From assembly GCA_944385365.1 (NCBI GenBank), contig CALWWW010000005.1, positions 1-64,000 of the forward strand: a DNA stretch of 64,000 bases. Direction: 5' to 3'. The first letter of the stretch is position 1. Every line of letters starts with the position of its first letter. Positions 33,023 to 40,749 of this stretch are shown here, piece by piece. Position numbers and translations under genes: made by a program. A model generated the notes under the pieces. That model worked only from the letters and a program-made list of their open reading frames with translations. It did no database searches and was not told where the DNA came from. Origin of the DNA: an uncultured Oscillospiraceae bacterium. GTDB lineage: Bacteria; Bacillota; Clostridia; Oscillospirales; Oscillospiraceae.

Positions 33023-33051
33023 ATTATACCCAATGTTTTTCCCGTTGTCAA
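33023..33051 (-). promoter_or_regulatory. Promoter of infC-rpmI-rplT
   Basis: On the minus strand a perfect TTGACA (33051-33046) and a perfect TATAAT (33028-33023) are spaced by 17 nt, the strongest promoter in the window. The leader to the infC start is about 160 nt and structured. This promoter, the attenuator and the divergent promoter below fill the 325-nt gene-free stretch 32854-33178. Confidence 0.95.
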
Positions 33052-33094
33052 CCGAAAATTCAAAAGAAATTTCAAAATTTATAATACTTTCCCC

Positions 33095-33123
33095 TTGCAA
33101 AGTAATAAAAAACATGATACCAT
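33095..33123 (+). promoter_or_regulatory. Candidate promoter of the ACT-domain gene operon
   Basis: TTGCAA (33095-33100) and TACCAT (33118-33123) at 17-nt spacing, each matching 4 of 6 consensus bases, 55 nt before the GTG start at 33179. Confidence 0.5.
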
Positions 33124-33178
33124 TACCATATCCCGCGCACATGTGCGCATCCTACAAAGACAATACGAGGTGAACGCT

Positions 33179-33619
33179 GTGAATATGGCTCCCAAATACT
33201 ATATCGTGGAGGCCCAGGCCCTGCCGGAGGTCTTTTTGAAGGTGGCCGAGGCCAAACGAATGCTGGAAACCGGCGAGGCCGCCACGGTCAACGAGGCCGC
33301 CCGGGCGGTGGAGATCAGCCGCAGCGCTTTTTACAAGTACCGCGACAGCATCGCTCCGTTCCAAAACCTGATGGCCGGCCGGATCATCACCTTCCAGCTG
33401 GTACTGATTAACAAGGCGGGTCTGCTGTCGGCCATTTTGTCCATTTTCGCCGCCAGCGGCGCAAACATTCTGACCATCAACCAGTCCATCCCCACCAGCG
33501 GCGCGGCTATGGTGACCATTTCCGCCGAGACCACCGATCTGGTGTGCTCCGTGGAAGAACTCCTCAAGGAGATCTCCGCCGAGAACGGCGTGGTCAAGGC
33601 TGAGATTGTGGCGGGATAA
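33179..33619 (+). CDS. ACT-domain protein (PheB/UPF0735 type)
   Basis: A 146-aa protein with an N-terminal helix-turn-helix-like part (KVAEAKRMLETGEAATVNEAARAVEISRSAFYKYRDSI) and a C-terminal ACT domain (RIITFQLVLINKAGLLSAILSIFAASGANILTINQS), the UPF0735/PheB layout. ACT domains bind amino acids and often regulate amino acid pathways. It is the first gene before an alcohol dehydrogenase and homoserine dehydrogenase, which suggests a role in sensing the aspartate-family amino acids. Start is GTG at 33179, 8 nt after GAGG; a longer frame runs back through the infC promoter region and is rejected. Confidence 0.82.
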   Translation: MNMAPKYYIVEAQALPEVFLKVAEAKRMLETGEAATVNEAARAVEISRSAFYKYRDSIAPFQNLMAGRIITFQLVLINKAGLLSAILSIFAASGANILTINQSIPTSGAAMVTISAETTDLVCSVEELLKEISAENGVVKAEIVAG

Positions 33620-33641
33620 CCATAAAAGGAGATCGATATCG

Positions 33642-34862
33642 TTGCATAGCTTTACGTATCAAGTGCCCACCGAAGTGGTGTTCGGCGCGGACACCCACTT
33701 GCAGGCGGCACAGTATGTGAGAAAATACGGCGGCAGCCGGGTCCTGGTGATCTACGGCGGCGGCAGCGCCGTCCGTTCCGGCCTGCTGGACCGGGTCTGT
33801 GAAGGACTGCGGGACGACGGCCTGACGGTGGAAACCCTGGGCGGCGTCCAGCCCAACCCCAGAGTGGCCCTGGCAAGAGAGGGCGTACAAAAGGCCCTGG
33901 CCATGCAGGCCGACTTCATTCTGGCCGTGGGCGGCGGCAGCGTCATCGACACGGCCAAGGCCGTGGCCCACGGCGCGGCCAATCCCGGCCTGGACGTTTG
34001 GAACGACATCTGGCTGAAACCGGCCAATCTAAAGAAGTCCATGGCTGTGGGCGCGGTGCTGACCATCCCCGCCGCCGGCAGCGAGACCAGCGACTCGGCG
34101 GTACTCACCGACGGCGACAGCGGCATGAAGCGGGGCCTTAACACCCAGCTGAATCGCCCGGCCTTTGCCATCCTGGACCCCAAGCTGCCCGCCACCCTGC
34201 CTGCGTTCCAGCTGGGCTGCGGCGTGACGGATATTATGATGCACACCCTGGACCGGTATTTCAACCCGGACATGGACAATCAGCTCACCGACGAATTGGC
34301 CGAGGCGCTGCTGCGGGTGGTCATTGACAACGGTCTCAAGGTCCTCAAGGACCCGGAGAATCAGCAGGCCATGAGTGAAATCCTGTGGGCGGGCAGCCTG
34401 TCCCACAACGGTTTAACGGGACTGGGCGGCCGGAAGGACTTCGCCCCCCATCAGCTGGGCCACGCATTGGGCGGCATGTTCGACAAGGCCCACGGGGCCA
34501 CCCTGGCGGCCATCTGGGGCGCCTGGGCCCGATACACCTGCAAGGGCGGCGCCAATGTGGGCCGCTTTGCCCGGTACGCCCGCAACGTCTGGCATCTGGA
34601 CGGCGAGGGCATGGGCGATATGGAGCTGGCCCTGGGCGGCATCGCCGCCACGGAGAGCTATTTCCAGGCGCTGGGGATGCCCACTTGCCTGGAGGAGCTG
34701 GTGGGCCGTGTCCTGGATGGGGACACCCTGGAAGAGCTGGCCCGCCGGTGCAGCTACGGCGGCATCCGGACCATCGGCACGTTTACGGTCCTGAACCAGG
34801 ACGATATGCTGGCCATCTACACCGCCGCCAACGGACGGCGCAAACTCTCCTTTGAAGAATAA
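33642..34862 (+). CDS. Iron-containing alcohol dehydrogenase
   Basis: A 406-aa group III alcohol dehydrogenase like butanol dehydrogenase/YqdH. NAD(P) site VGGGSVIDTAKAVAHG; metal ligands in TDIMMHTLDRYF, APHQLGHALGGMFDKAHGATLA. It should interconvert aldehydes and alcohols with NAD(P)H; the substrate is unknown. The start is TTG at 33642, 10 nt after AAGGAG, just 20 nt after the ACT-gene stop; no ATG gives a sensible N-terminus. Lies between the ACT protein and hom, so it may be cotranscribed with threonine-pathway genes, though a direct pathway link is not obvious. Confidence 0.88.
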   Translation: MHSFTYQVPTEVVFGADTHLQAAQYVRKYGGSRVLVIYGGGSAVRSGLLDRVCEGLRDDGLTVETLGGVQPNPRVALAREGVQKALAMQADFILAVGGGSVIDTAKAVAHGAANPGLDVWNDIWLKPANLKKSMAVGAVLTIPAAGSETSDSAVLTDGDSGMKRGLNTQLNRPAFAILDPKLPATLPAFQLGCGVTDIMMHTLDRYFNPDMDNQLTDELAEALLRVVIDNGLKVLKDPENQQAMSEILWAGSLSHNGLTGLGGRKDFAPHQLGHALGGMFDKAHGATLAAIWGAWARYTCKGGANVGRFARYARNVWHLDGEGMGDMELALGGIAATESYFQALGMPTCLEELVGRVLDGDTLEELARRCSYGGIRTIGTFTVLNQDDMLAIYTAANGRRKLSFEE

Positions 34863-34890
34863 CGGATTGCAGAGAAAGAAGGAACTTCCA

Positions 34891-36090
34891 ATGGCGAACA
34901 TTGCAATTATGGGCTTCGGCACCGTCGGTTCCGGCGTGGCGGAGGTCGTACACACCAATCAGGATTCCATTCGCCGCCGGACCCTGGAGCCGGTGACGGT
35001 GAAATATATTCTCGATACCCGGGATTTCCCCAACAGCCCCTATGGCCATCTGGTGATCCACGACTTCTCCATCATCGAACAGGACCCGGAGGTGCAGGTG
35101 GTGGTGGAGTGCATCGGCGGCTGCGGTGTGGCCCTGGACTTCACCCGCCGGGCCCTGCTGGCCGGTAAGGACGTGGTCACTTCCAATAAAGCCCTGGTGG
35201 CCGCTCACGGTCTGGAGCTGCTGGCTCTGGCCAAGGAGCAGGGCCGCAATTTCCTCTTTGAAGCCAGCGTCGGCGGCGGTATTCCCGTCCTGCGGCCCCT
35301 GGCTTTCTGCCTGGCGGGCAACCGCATCGAGGAAATCTGCGGTATCCTCAACGGCACCACCAACTATATTCTCACCAAGATGATCCGCGACGGCGAGCAG
35401 TTTGACGATATTCTCAAGCGGGCCCAGGAGAAGGGCTACGCCGAAGCCGACCCCACCGACGACGTGGAGGGCAAGGACGCCTGCCGGAAGATCTGCATTC
35501 TGGCGGCCCTGGCCTACGGCATCCATGTGTATCCGGAGCAGGTCTATACCTGCGGCATCACCGGCATCCGGCCCCAGGATGTGGCCTGCGCCGACGCCTT
35601 GGGCATGCAGATCAAGCTGTTCGGCCGTACCTTCCTGACCGAAGAGGGGAAAATTGCCCTGTATGTTTCTCCCCACCTGATTCCCAACGACAAGCCCCTG
35701 GCCAGCGTCGAGGGCGTGTTCAACGCCATTATGATTCGCGGCAACGCCGTGGGCGAGACCATGTTCTATGGCCGCGGCGCGGGCAAGCTGCCCACGGCCA
35801 GCGCCGTGGTGGGCGACGTGGTGGACTGCATTCTCCACCGGGAGAAGCGCCGCGCCATCGATTGGGAAGCGGGCAGCGGCGAAGAAGTCGTACCCTTTGA
35901 AACCCTGGAACTGCGGTGGCTGGTGCGCACCGAAGCCGCGGCGGGCGCTGTGGCTGCGGCTCTGGGTCCAGTGGAAGCCGTGCCCGGTCAGAACGGCGCT
36001 TATGTGACGGGCCCCGTGTCCAAGGCCAAGCTGGACGAACTGCGGGAAAAGGGATTCTCGATTCTGTCGGCTATCCCGGTTCTCGATTGA
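34891..36090 (+). CDS. hom: Homoserine dehydrogenase
   Basis: A 399-aa NAD(P)-dependent enzyme reducing aspartate semialdehyde to homoserine, the branch to threonine and methionine. NAD site MANIAIMGFGTVGSGVAEVV; SNKALVAAHGLELLALAKEQG, FEASVGGGIPVLRPL, GILNGTTNYILTKM and EADPTDDVEGKDACRKICILA are the classical substrate and active-site motifs (Lys of GKDA). The C-terminal 70 residues are an ACT-like region. ATG at 34891 has AAGGA 8 nt upstream; it starts 28 nt after the dehydrogenase stop. Followed after 44 nt by repeat copy F. Confidence 0.95.
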   Translation: MANIAIMGFGTVGSGVAEVVHTNQDSIRRRTLEPVTVKYILDTRDFPNSPYGHLVIHDFSIIEQDPEVQVVVECIGGCGVALDFTRRALLAGKDVVTSNKALVAAHGLELLALAKEQGRNFLFEASVGGGIPVLRPLAFCLAGNRIEEICGILNGTTNYILTKMIRDGEQFDDILKRAQEKGYAEADPTDDVEGKDACRKICILAALAYGIHVYPEQVYTCGITGIRPQDVACADALGMQIKLFGRTFLTEEGKIALYVSPHLIPNDKPLASVEGVFNAIMIRGNAVGETMFYGRGAGKLPTASAVVGDVVDCILHREKRRAIDWEAGSGEEVVPFETLELRWLVRTEAAAGAVAAALGPVEAVPGQNGAYVTGPVSKAKLDELREKGFSILSAIPVLD

Positions 36091-36134
36091 CCAACCGAAA
36101 CAGGCTGTTGCAGTGTGGCGGTAATGGGAAACAG

Positions 36135-36389
36135 ATAAAAGTTTTACTCGATTTTTTTCAAAAAATCGCGGGGTCCAGGGGCAGAGTCCCGGTCGCCCGT
36201 CGCAACGGGCGAAATACCCGCGCCGCGCACGGCGCGAAACTCCCGCTGGCCGCAGCCAGCGAAACACCCGCCCGCCGCAGCGGGCGAAATCCCCAATCGT
36301 CCCTAGCGCCATCCGCAGATGGCGCAATCCCCGGCCAACGGCCATGACCCCCGCCGCCGCCCCTACGGGGGTGGACGGCGGGGGTCATT
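36135..36389 (+). repeat. Family 1 hairpin-array repeat, copy F
   Basis: Order after the AT hairpin and CCAGGGGC/GTCCCGG hairpin: four CGCA-loop stems GCCCGT/ACGGGC, GCGCCG/CGGCGC, CGCTGGC/GCCAGCG, GCCCGC/GCGGGC, then the constant GCGCCATC stem, GGCC-AAC-GGCC and the terminal hairpin ATGACCCCCGCCG/CGGCGGGGGTCAT. GCCCGT/ACGGGC against GCCCGC/GCGGGC shows a compensated base pair next to the loop, and the terminal arms are wholly different from copies A, C and E but still pair. Confidence 0.85.
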
Positions 36390-36430
36390 TATTGACAATA
36401 TTGACAATGGTGCGGCGTGGCACATTCCGT

Positions 36431-36514
36431 CCGGGGCCGTCAGGCATGCCGGCCCCTACGCCAATGGGAATAGATGGCTCTTGCCAGCGGCGGGACACAT
36501 AGGTCCCGCCCTAC
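36431..36514. repeat. Family 2 GC-hairpin repeats, two modules
   Basis: Inverted modules GGGGCCG...CGGCCCCTAC (36431-36459) and GGCGGGAC/GTCCCGCCCTAC (36488-36514). With copy F and the aldolase terminator they fill the 500 nt between the convergent genes hom and fba. No coding signal seen. Confidence 0.7.
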
Positions 36515-36541
36515 AAATACAATGCAAGCCCTACACGCACG

Positions 36542-36575
36542 AAACGGGAGTACCGCAGCAGCGGTACTCCCGTTT
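36542..36575 (-). terminator. Terminator of the aldolase gene
   Basis: A perfect 15-bp stem (AAACGGGAGTACCGC with GCGGTACTCCCGTTT) with loop AGCA, 15 nt after the fba stop on the minus strand, ending in TTT on either strand. Confidence 0.75.
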
Positions 36576-36590
36576 GATGCAAAGGATCAA

Positions 36591-37559
36591 TTAGGCCTTG
36601 CCGGCGCAGCCCAGGACGTTCACCAGCTTGTGGCGAACCAGCTCCTTGATGTTGGCACGGGCGGGCTTCAGGTACTCGCGGGGATCGAACTTGTCGGGAT
36701 GCTCGTTGAAGAAGGCACGGATGGTGCCGGTCATAGCCAGACGCAGATCGGAGTCAATGTTGATCTTGCAGACGGACAGCTGAGCGGCGTGACGCAGCTC
36801 CTCCTCGGGGATACCCACGGCGTCGGGCATCTTGCCGCCGTTCTCGTTGATCATCTTCACATAGTTCTGGGGAACGGAAGAAGAACCGTGCAGCACGATG
36901 GGGAAGCCGGGCAGACGCTTGGAGACTTCCTCCAGCACGTCGAAGCGCAGGGGAGGGGGAACCAGAATGCCCTGCTCGTTGCGGGTGCACTGAGCGGCGG
37001 TGAACTTGTAAGCGCCGTGGCTGGTGCCGATGGCGATGGCCAGGGAGTCGCAGCCGGTCTTGGAGACGAACTCCTCGACTTCCTCGGGACGGGTGTAGGA
37101 AGCGGCATGGGCCTCGACCTTCACATCGTCCTCGATGCCGGCCAGGGTGCCCAGCTCGGCCTCGACCACAACGCCGTGATCGTGAGCGTACTCAACGACC
37201 TTCTTGGTGACGGCGATGTTTTCCTCGAAGGACATGGAGGAAGCGTCGATCATGACGGAGGTGAAGCCGCCGTCGATGCAGGACTTGCAGGTCTCGAAGT
37301 CGGGGCCGTGGTCCAGGTGCAGAGCGATGGGAATTTCGGGGCACTCGGCAACAGCGGCCTCCACCAGCTTCACCAGATAGGTGTGGTTGGCGTAGGCACG
37401 GGCGCCCTTGGAAACCTGCAGGATGACGGGAGCCTTCTCCTCGCGGCAGGCCTCGGTGATGCCCTGGACGATCTCCATGTTATTGACGTTGAAAGCGCCG
37501 ATGGCGTAGCCGCCCTCGTAAGCCTTCTTAAACATCTCGGTGGTTGTAACAAGAGGCAT
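36591..37559 (-). CDS. fba: Class II fructose-bisphosphate aldolase
   Basis: A 322-aa zinc aldolase cleaving fructose-1,6-bisphosphate. Key residues: catalytic Asp83 and zinc ligand His84 in HLDHGPDFETC, the GGFTSVMIDASSM block, zinc ligands in VEAELGTLAG and GTSHGAYK, and LHGSSSV. Substrate-binding NIDSDLRLAMTGTIR is near the C-terminus. ATG at 37559 (MPLVTT) lies 8 nt after AAGGAG. Codon use is highly biased as in other highly expressed genes. Divergent from the PPi-phosphofructokinase, which makes its substrate. Confidence 0.96.
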   Translation of the reverse strand: MPLVTTTEMFKKAYEGGYAIGAFNVNNMEIVQGITEACREEKAPVILQVSKGARAYANHTYLVKLVEAAVAECPEIPIALHLDHGPDFETCKSCIDGGFTSVMIDASSMSFEENIAVTKKVVEYAHDHGVVVEAELGTLAGIEDDVKVEAHAASYTRPEEVEEFVSKTGCDSLAIAIGTSHGAYKFTAAQCTRNEQGILVPPPLRFDVLEEVSKRLPGFPIVLHGSSSVPQNYVKMINENGGKMPDAVGIPEEELRHAAQLSVCKINIDSDLRLAMTGTIRAFFNEHPDKFDPREYLKPARANIKELVRHKLVNVLGCAGKA

Positions 37560-37626
37560 TGGTAACACTCCTTCTAATAATCTTCGTTTATTTTACCAAA
37601 ATCCGAGGAAAAGTGCAATAGATGAA

Positions 37627-37655
37627 TTTACAATTCTCAGACGATGTGCTATAGT
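37627..37655 (+). promoter_or_regulatory. Promoter of the PPi-phosphofructokinase gene
   Basis: TTTACA (37627-37632) and TATAGT (37650-37655) are 17 nt apart, followed by a leader of about 60 nt with AGGAGG. Confidence 0.75.
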
Positions 37656-37720
37656 ATATCTGTCAAGTTTTGTGTAATTTTCACAGCCAACTGTGAAAGA
37701 GTTTAGGAGGTAACATTATT

Positions 37721-38959
37721 ATGTCTACTGTACTCAAGGGCGCATGCGTCATCGGCCAGTCCGGCGGCCCCTCCTCGGTCATCAACGCCAGTGCTTACGG
37801 CGTCATCAAGACCGCTCTGGAGAATGAGAACATCACCACCGTCTACGGCGCTCATCACGGCATCAAGGGCGTCCTCAACGACGAGCTGATGATCATGGAC
37901 CAGGAGGACCCGGCTGAGCTGGAGCGCCTGCTGTACACCCCCTCTTCCGCTCTGGGCTCCTGCCGCTACAAGATCGCCGATCCCGACGAGGATGAGACCG
38001 ATTACAAGCGCATTCTGGAGATCTTCAAGAAGTACAACGTCCGTTACTTCTTCTACAACGGCGGCAACGACTCCATGGACACCTGCGAGAAGGTTTCCCG
38101 CTACATGGCCAAGGTCGGCTATGAGTGCCGCGTCATGGGTGTGCCCAAGACCATCGACAACGACCTGTTCGGCACCGACCACTGCCCCGGCTTCTCCTCT
38201 GCCGCCAAGTATATCGCCACTTCCTTCATGGAGGTCAGCCGCGATGCCCACGTCTATGACACCGGCATGGTCACCATCATCGAGTGCATGGGCCGTCACG
38301 CCGGCTGGCTGACTGCCGCTGCCGCTCTGGCCGGCGTCAAGGGCGACGGTCCCGACTTCATCTACCTGCCCGAGGTGGACTTCGACATGGACAAGTTTGT
38401 GGCCGACGTCTCCGCCCGCTATGAGAAGAACAAGAACTGCATCGTGGCCGTTTCCGAGGGCGTCCACTACGCCGACGGCACCTTCGTTGCCGAGGCTAAG
38501 ACCTCCGGTACCGACGGCTTCGGCCATGCCCAGCTGGGCGGCCTGGCTGCTCTGCTGGCCAACGTCATCAAGGAGAAGACCGGCGCCAAGGTCCGCGGCA
38601 TCGAGCTGAGCCTGCTGCAGCGCTGCGCCGCTCACTGCGCTTCCGGCAACGACATCCAGGAGTCCTTCAACTCCGGTAAGACCGCCGTCGAGGCCGCTGT
38701 GGCTGGTGAGACCGGCAAGATGGTGGGCTTCGAGTGCGACCGCACCAACGGCTACGTCTGCAAGACCAAGCTGTTCGATCTGGACAAGGTGGCCAACTTC
38801 GAGAAGAAGTTCCCCAAGGAGTGGATCAACGCCGAGGGCAACTACGTCACCAACGACTTCATCGACTACTGCCTGCCTCTGATCCAGGGTGAGACCCCCA
38901 TGGTCAAGGAGGACGGCCTGCCCCGCTTCTGCAACCTGAAGAAGGTTTTCGCCAAGTAA
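37721..38959 (+). CDS. pfp: Pyrophosphate-dependent 6-phosphofructokinase
   Basis: A 412-aa phosphofructokinase phosphorylating fructose-6-phosphate with pyrophosphate, reversibly. The group is told by GGNDSMDT (ATP enzymes have GGDGS) and PKTIDNDLFGTDHCPGF with the PPi-type Lys before TIDND. Other motifs: GQSGGPSSVINAS at the N-terminus and MGRHAGWLTAAAAL. The usual PPi-type GGDDS reads GGNDS here. AGGAGG lies 9 nt upstream of the ATG. It is divergent from fba, forming a glycolytic pair. Confidence 0.93.
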   Translation: MSTVLKGACVIGQSGGPSSVINASAYGVIKTALENENITTVYGAHHGIKGVLNDELMIMDQEDPAELERLLYTPSSALGSCRYKIADPDEDETDYKRILEIFKKYNVRYFFYNGGNDSMDTCEKVSRYMAKVGYECRVMGVPKTIDNDLFGTDHCPGFSSAAKYIATSFMEVSRDAHVYDTGMVTIIECMGRHAGWLTAAAALAGVKGDGPDFIYLPEVDFDMDKFVADVSARYEKNKNCIVAVSEGVHYADGTFVAEAKTSGTDGFGHAQLGGLAALLANVIKEKTGAKVRGIELSLLQRCAAHCASGNDIQESFNSGKTAVEAAVAGETGKMVGFECDRTNGYVCKTKLFDLDKVANFEKKFPKEWINAEGNYVTNDFIDYCLPLIQGETPMVKEDGLPRFCNLKKVFAK

Positions 38960-38977
38960 TTTTATTTGGGACAACGA

Positions 38978-39009
38978 ACCGCCGCCGGAGATTCCGGCGG
39001 CGGTTTTTG
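38978..39009 (+). terminator. Intrinsic terminator of pfp
   Basis: ACCGCCGCCGGA/TCCGGCGGCGGT is a perfect 12-bp stem with a 3-nt loop, followed by TTTTTG, 18 nt after the stop. Confidence 0.95.
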
Positions 39010-39066
39010 AATGTTTTGGGGCGGAAGTTACAGACCAATTTCCACAGGCCGATGGGTTCCACACCG

Positions 39067-39091
39067 TAGGGCGGGGGCTTGCCCCCGCCGT
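39067..39091. repeat. Family 2 GC-hairpin repeat, one module
   Basis: GTAGGGCGGGGGC-TT-GCCCCCGCCG, identical in form to 7377-7402. The 531 nt between pfp and the YibE/F gene hold the pfp terminator, this module and the composite repeat below. Confidence 0.7.
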
Positions 39092-39150
39092 TTATATGGT
39101 ACGTATTCGCGCTGATACGCGGGTGGATGGTACCCGGTGCGGTACGGGTT

Positions 39151-39493
39151 GATGGTCCACGCCGTCCACCCCACAGGGGCGGCGGCGCGGACCATGGCCC
39201 TTGGCCGGGGATTGCGCCATCTGCGGATGGCGCTGGGGACGATTGGGGATTTCGCCCGCTGCGGCGGGCGACCGGAGGCGCTACCTCTGGACTCCGCGAT
39301 TTTGGGCTACCCGCCGTCCGTTGGCAAGAGTGGTCGCCGAGGAATTTTTCGTCAGAGCAAGGTGTGGGTTCGCAGCCATACTGGATGTATGGCAAGAAAC
39401 CGCACCGCAGCTATGGCGGAAAAGGCCCGGCGAGCACCGCAGACACACGGACGGTGGGCAGCCCTCATAAGAAAAAATCGAGTAAAACTTTTA
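39151..39493 (-). repeat. Family 1 hairpin-array repeat, copy G, interrupted
   Basis: Read from the YibE/F stop (39491, minus): the AT hairpin arm ACTCGATTTTTTC, then a 161-bp insertion (39304-39464), then the second half of the hairpin, the CCAGAGG/CCTCCGG hairpin, one CGCA-loop stem GCCCGC/GCGGGC, the constant GCGCCATC stem and a terminal hairpin with ATGGTCC/GGACCAT ends. Without the insertion it would match the other copies. Confidence 0.8.
39304..39464 (-). repeat. Structured 162-bp element, copy 3, inserted in a family 1 array
   Basis: Read on the minus strand: arm GGGCTGCCCACCGTCCGT, then GTGTCTGCGG, a GGTTTC/GAACC stem closing GCCATAC-ATCCA-GTATGGC, CTCTTGCCAA, and arm ACGGACGGCGGGTAGCCC. 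The terminal arms share few bases with copies 1 and 2 yet pair at 17 of 18 positions (one as G-T). Orientation relative to the upstream gene is the same as in the other two copies. Confidence 0.8.
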
Positions 39494-40651
39494 TTCTTGG
39501 GTGCTGACTGGTTTAGCGGCAGCTTTTTTTGTCAGAAATACACCGGCGCAAAGGGCCGTGAACGGGGCCACAGTGACCAGACCAAAGGAACCGATGACCG
39601 TATGAATCAATTCGGCGGCCACATATTTATAATTGAGAATGTGTTCCACCGGCGTACCCTGGGCCATAAAGACCATGAGCATGGCGATATAGCCGCCGGA
39701 ATAGGCGAACAGCAGGGTAGTGGTCATGGTACCCATGGCGGCCCGGCCCACATTGAGCCCGGAACGGACGGCTTCCTTCCAGCCCAGGTCCGGCCGCTTT
39801 TCCACCACCTCATGGACGGCGGAGGTGATATCCACCGACAGGTCCATCACCGCGCCCGCCGAGCCGAGAAACACCGAGGCCATAAAAATCCGGGTCAAAT
39901 TCAAATCCTGATAGCCGGAATAGAGCAAACTCTCCGAATAGGACATGACCGCGCCGTGAATCTGAAACAGATCGGTAAACAGAATGCCCAGAATACAGGT
40001 GACCAGAATCCCCAGAAAGGAGCCGGACACCGCCGACAGGCACCGCCGGTCAAAGCTGTAAACCAGGGCGATAATCATGACCGTCAGGAACAAAGTGAGG
40101 GCCAAACCCACCCAGATGGGATTCCAGCCTTTCAGGTACAGGGGTACCAGAACTTTCCACAGGGCCAGAACCGTCAGGACAAACGAAGCAATAGCCCGCA
40201 GACCCGTGGGACCGGCAAAGAGAATCAGGAACAGGGCGAAACCCGCCGCCATGACCAATTCCCAATCCAGCCGCTGGTGGTCGATCATGGTGACATTGGT
40301 GATGGTGTCCCCGTCGTGGCTCACCACTACAAGGGCTTCGTCGCCGGGTTCAAACATCTTGTCCTGTTCCAGAGACCCGTTGAGCATATTGATACCGGTG
40401 GCGGTTTCACCGGCGAATTTTCCGTTTAAAATCTCCAGCGTGCAGCGCTGTTCGCCGGAACGGACCAGACCCGTGTCCACAATAGTGTCGTTGTCCACGG
40501 CCACCACCTTGGCCCGGCAGCGCTCGGCCTCCTGGTACAGCAGCGCCCCCTCGAAGCCGGTGGGAAGCAGCAGCAATCCCACAATGGCCGCCAGACACAC
40601 CAGCAGCGGGGCCAGATACCGGATGGTTTTGGGTTGGAGTTTTTGCAGCAT
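39491..40651 (-). CDS. YibE/F-like membrane protein
   Basis: A 386-aa integral membrane protein of the YibE/F family (PF07907-like). One N-terminal helix (YLAPLLVCLAAIVGLLLLPTG), an extracellular beta-rich domain of about 95 residues (CTLEILNGKFAGETATGINMLNGSLEQD), then seven or eight helices with DLSVDITSAVHEVVEKRPDLGWKEAVRSGLNVGRAAMGTMTTTL-type conserved loops (shown in part). The molecular function of the family is not known to me. ATG at 40651 has AAAGGAG 8 nt upstream. It follows the alkaline phosphatase gene on the same strand with a strong hairpin between. Confidence 0.8.
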   Translation of the reverse strand: MLQKLQPKTIRYLAPLLVCLAAIVGLLLLPTGFEGALLYQEAERCRAKVVAVDNDTIVDTGLVRSGEQRCTLEILNGKFAGETATGINMLNGSLEQDKMFEPGDEALVVVSHDGDTITNVTMIDHQRLDWELVMAAGFALFLILFAGPTGLRAIASFVLTVLALWKVLVPLYLKGWNPIWVGLALTLFLTVMIIALVYSFDRRCLSAVSGSFLGILVTCILGILFTDLFQIHGAVMSYSESLLYSGYQDLNLTRIFMASVFLGSAGAVMDLSVDITSAVHEVVEKRPDLGWKEAVRSGLNVGRAAMGTMTTTLLFAYSGGYIAMLMVFMAQGTPVEHILNYKYVAAELIHTVIGSFGLVTVAPFTALCAGVFLTKKAAAKPVSTQE

Positions 40652-40683
40652 GAAGTAATCTCCTTTTATCATGGGCAATCGCA

Positions 40684-40719
40684 GAATTTGCCGGAGGTCC
40701 CGAGACCTCCGGCAAATTC
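40684..40719 (-). other. 16-bp hairpin between phoA-like and YibE/F genes
   Basis: GAATTTGCCGGAGGTC and GACCTCCGGCAAATTC form a perfect 16-bp stem with a 4-nt loop, 30 nt after the phosphatase stop and ending 32 nt before the YibE/F start. No T-tract on either strand, so an mRNA-stability or partial-termination role is likelier than full termination. Confidence 0.6.
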
Positions 40720-40749
40720 CCTATGGAAGTGAAGTGGAGTCGTTGACGA

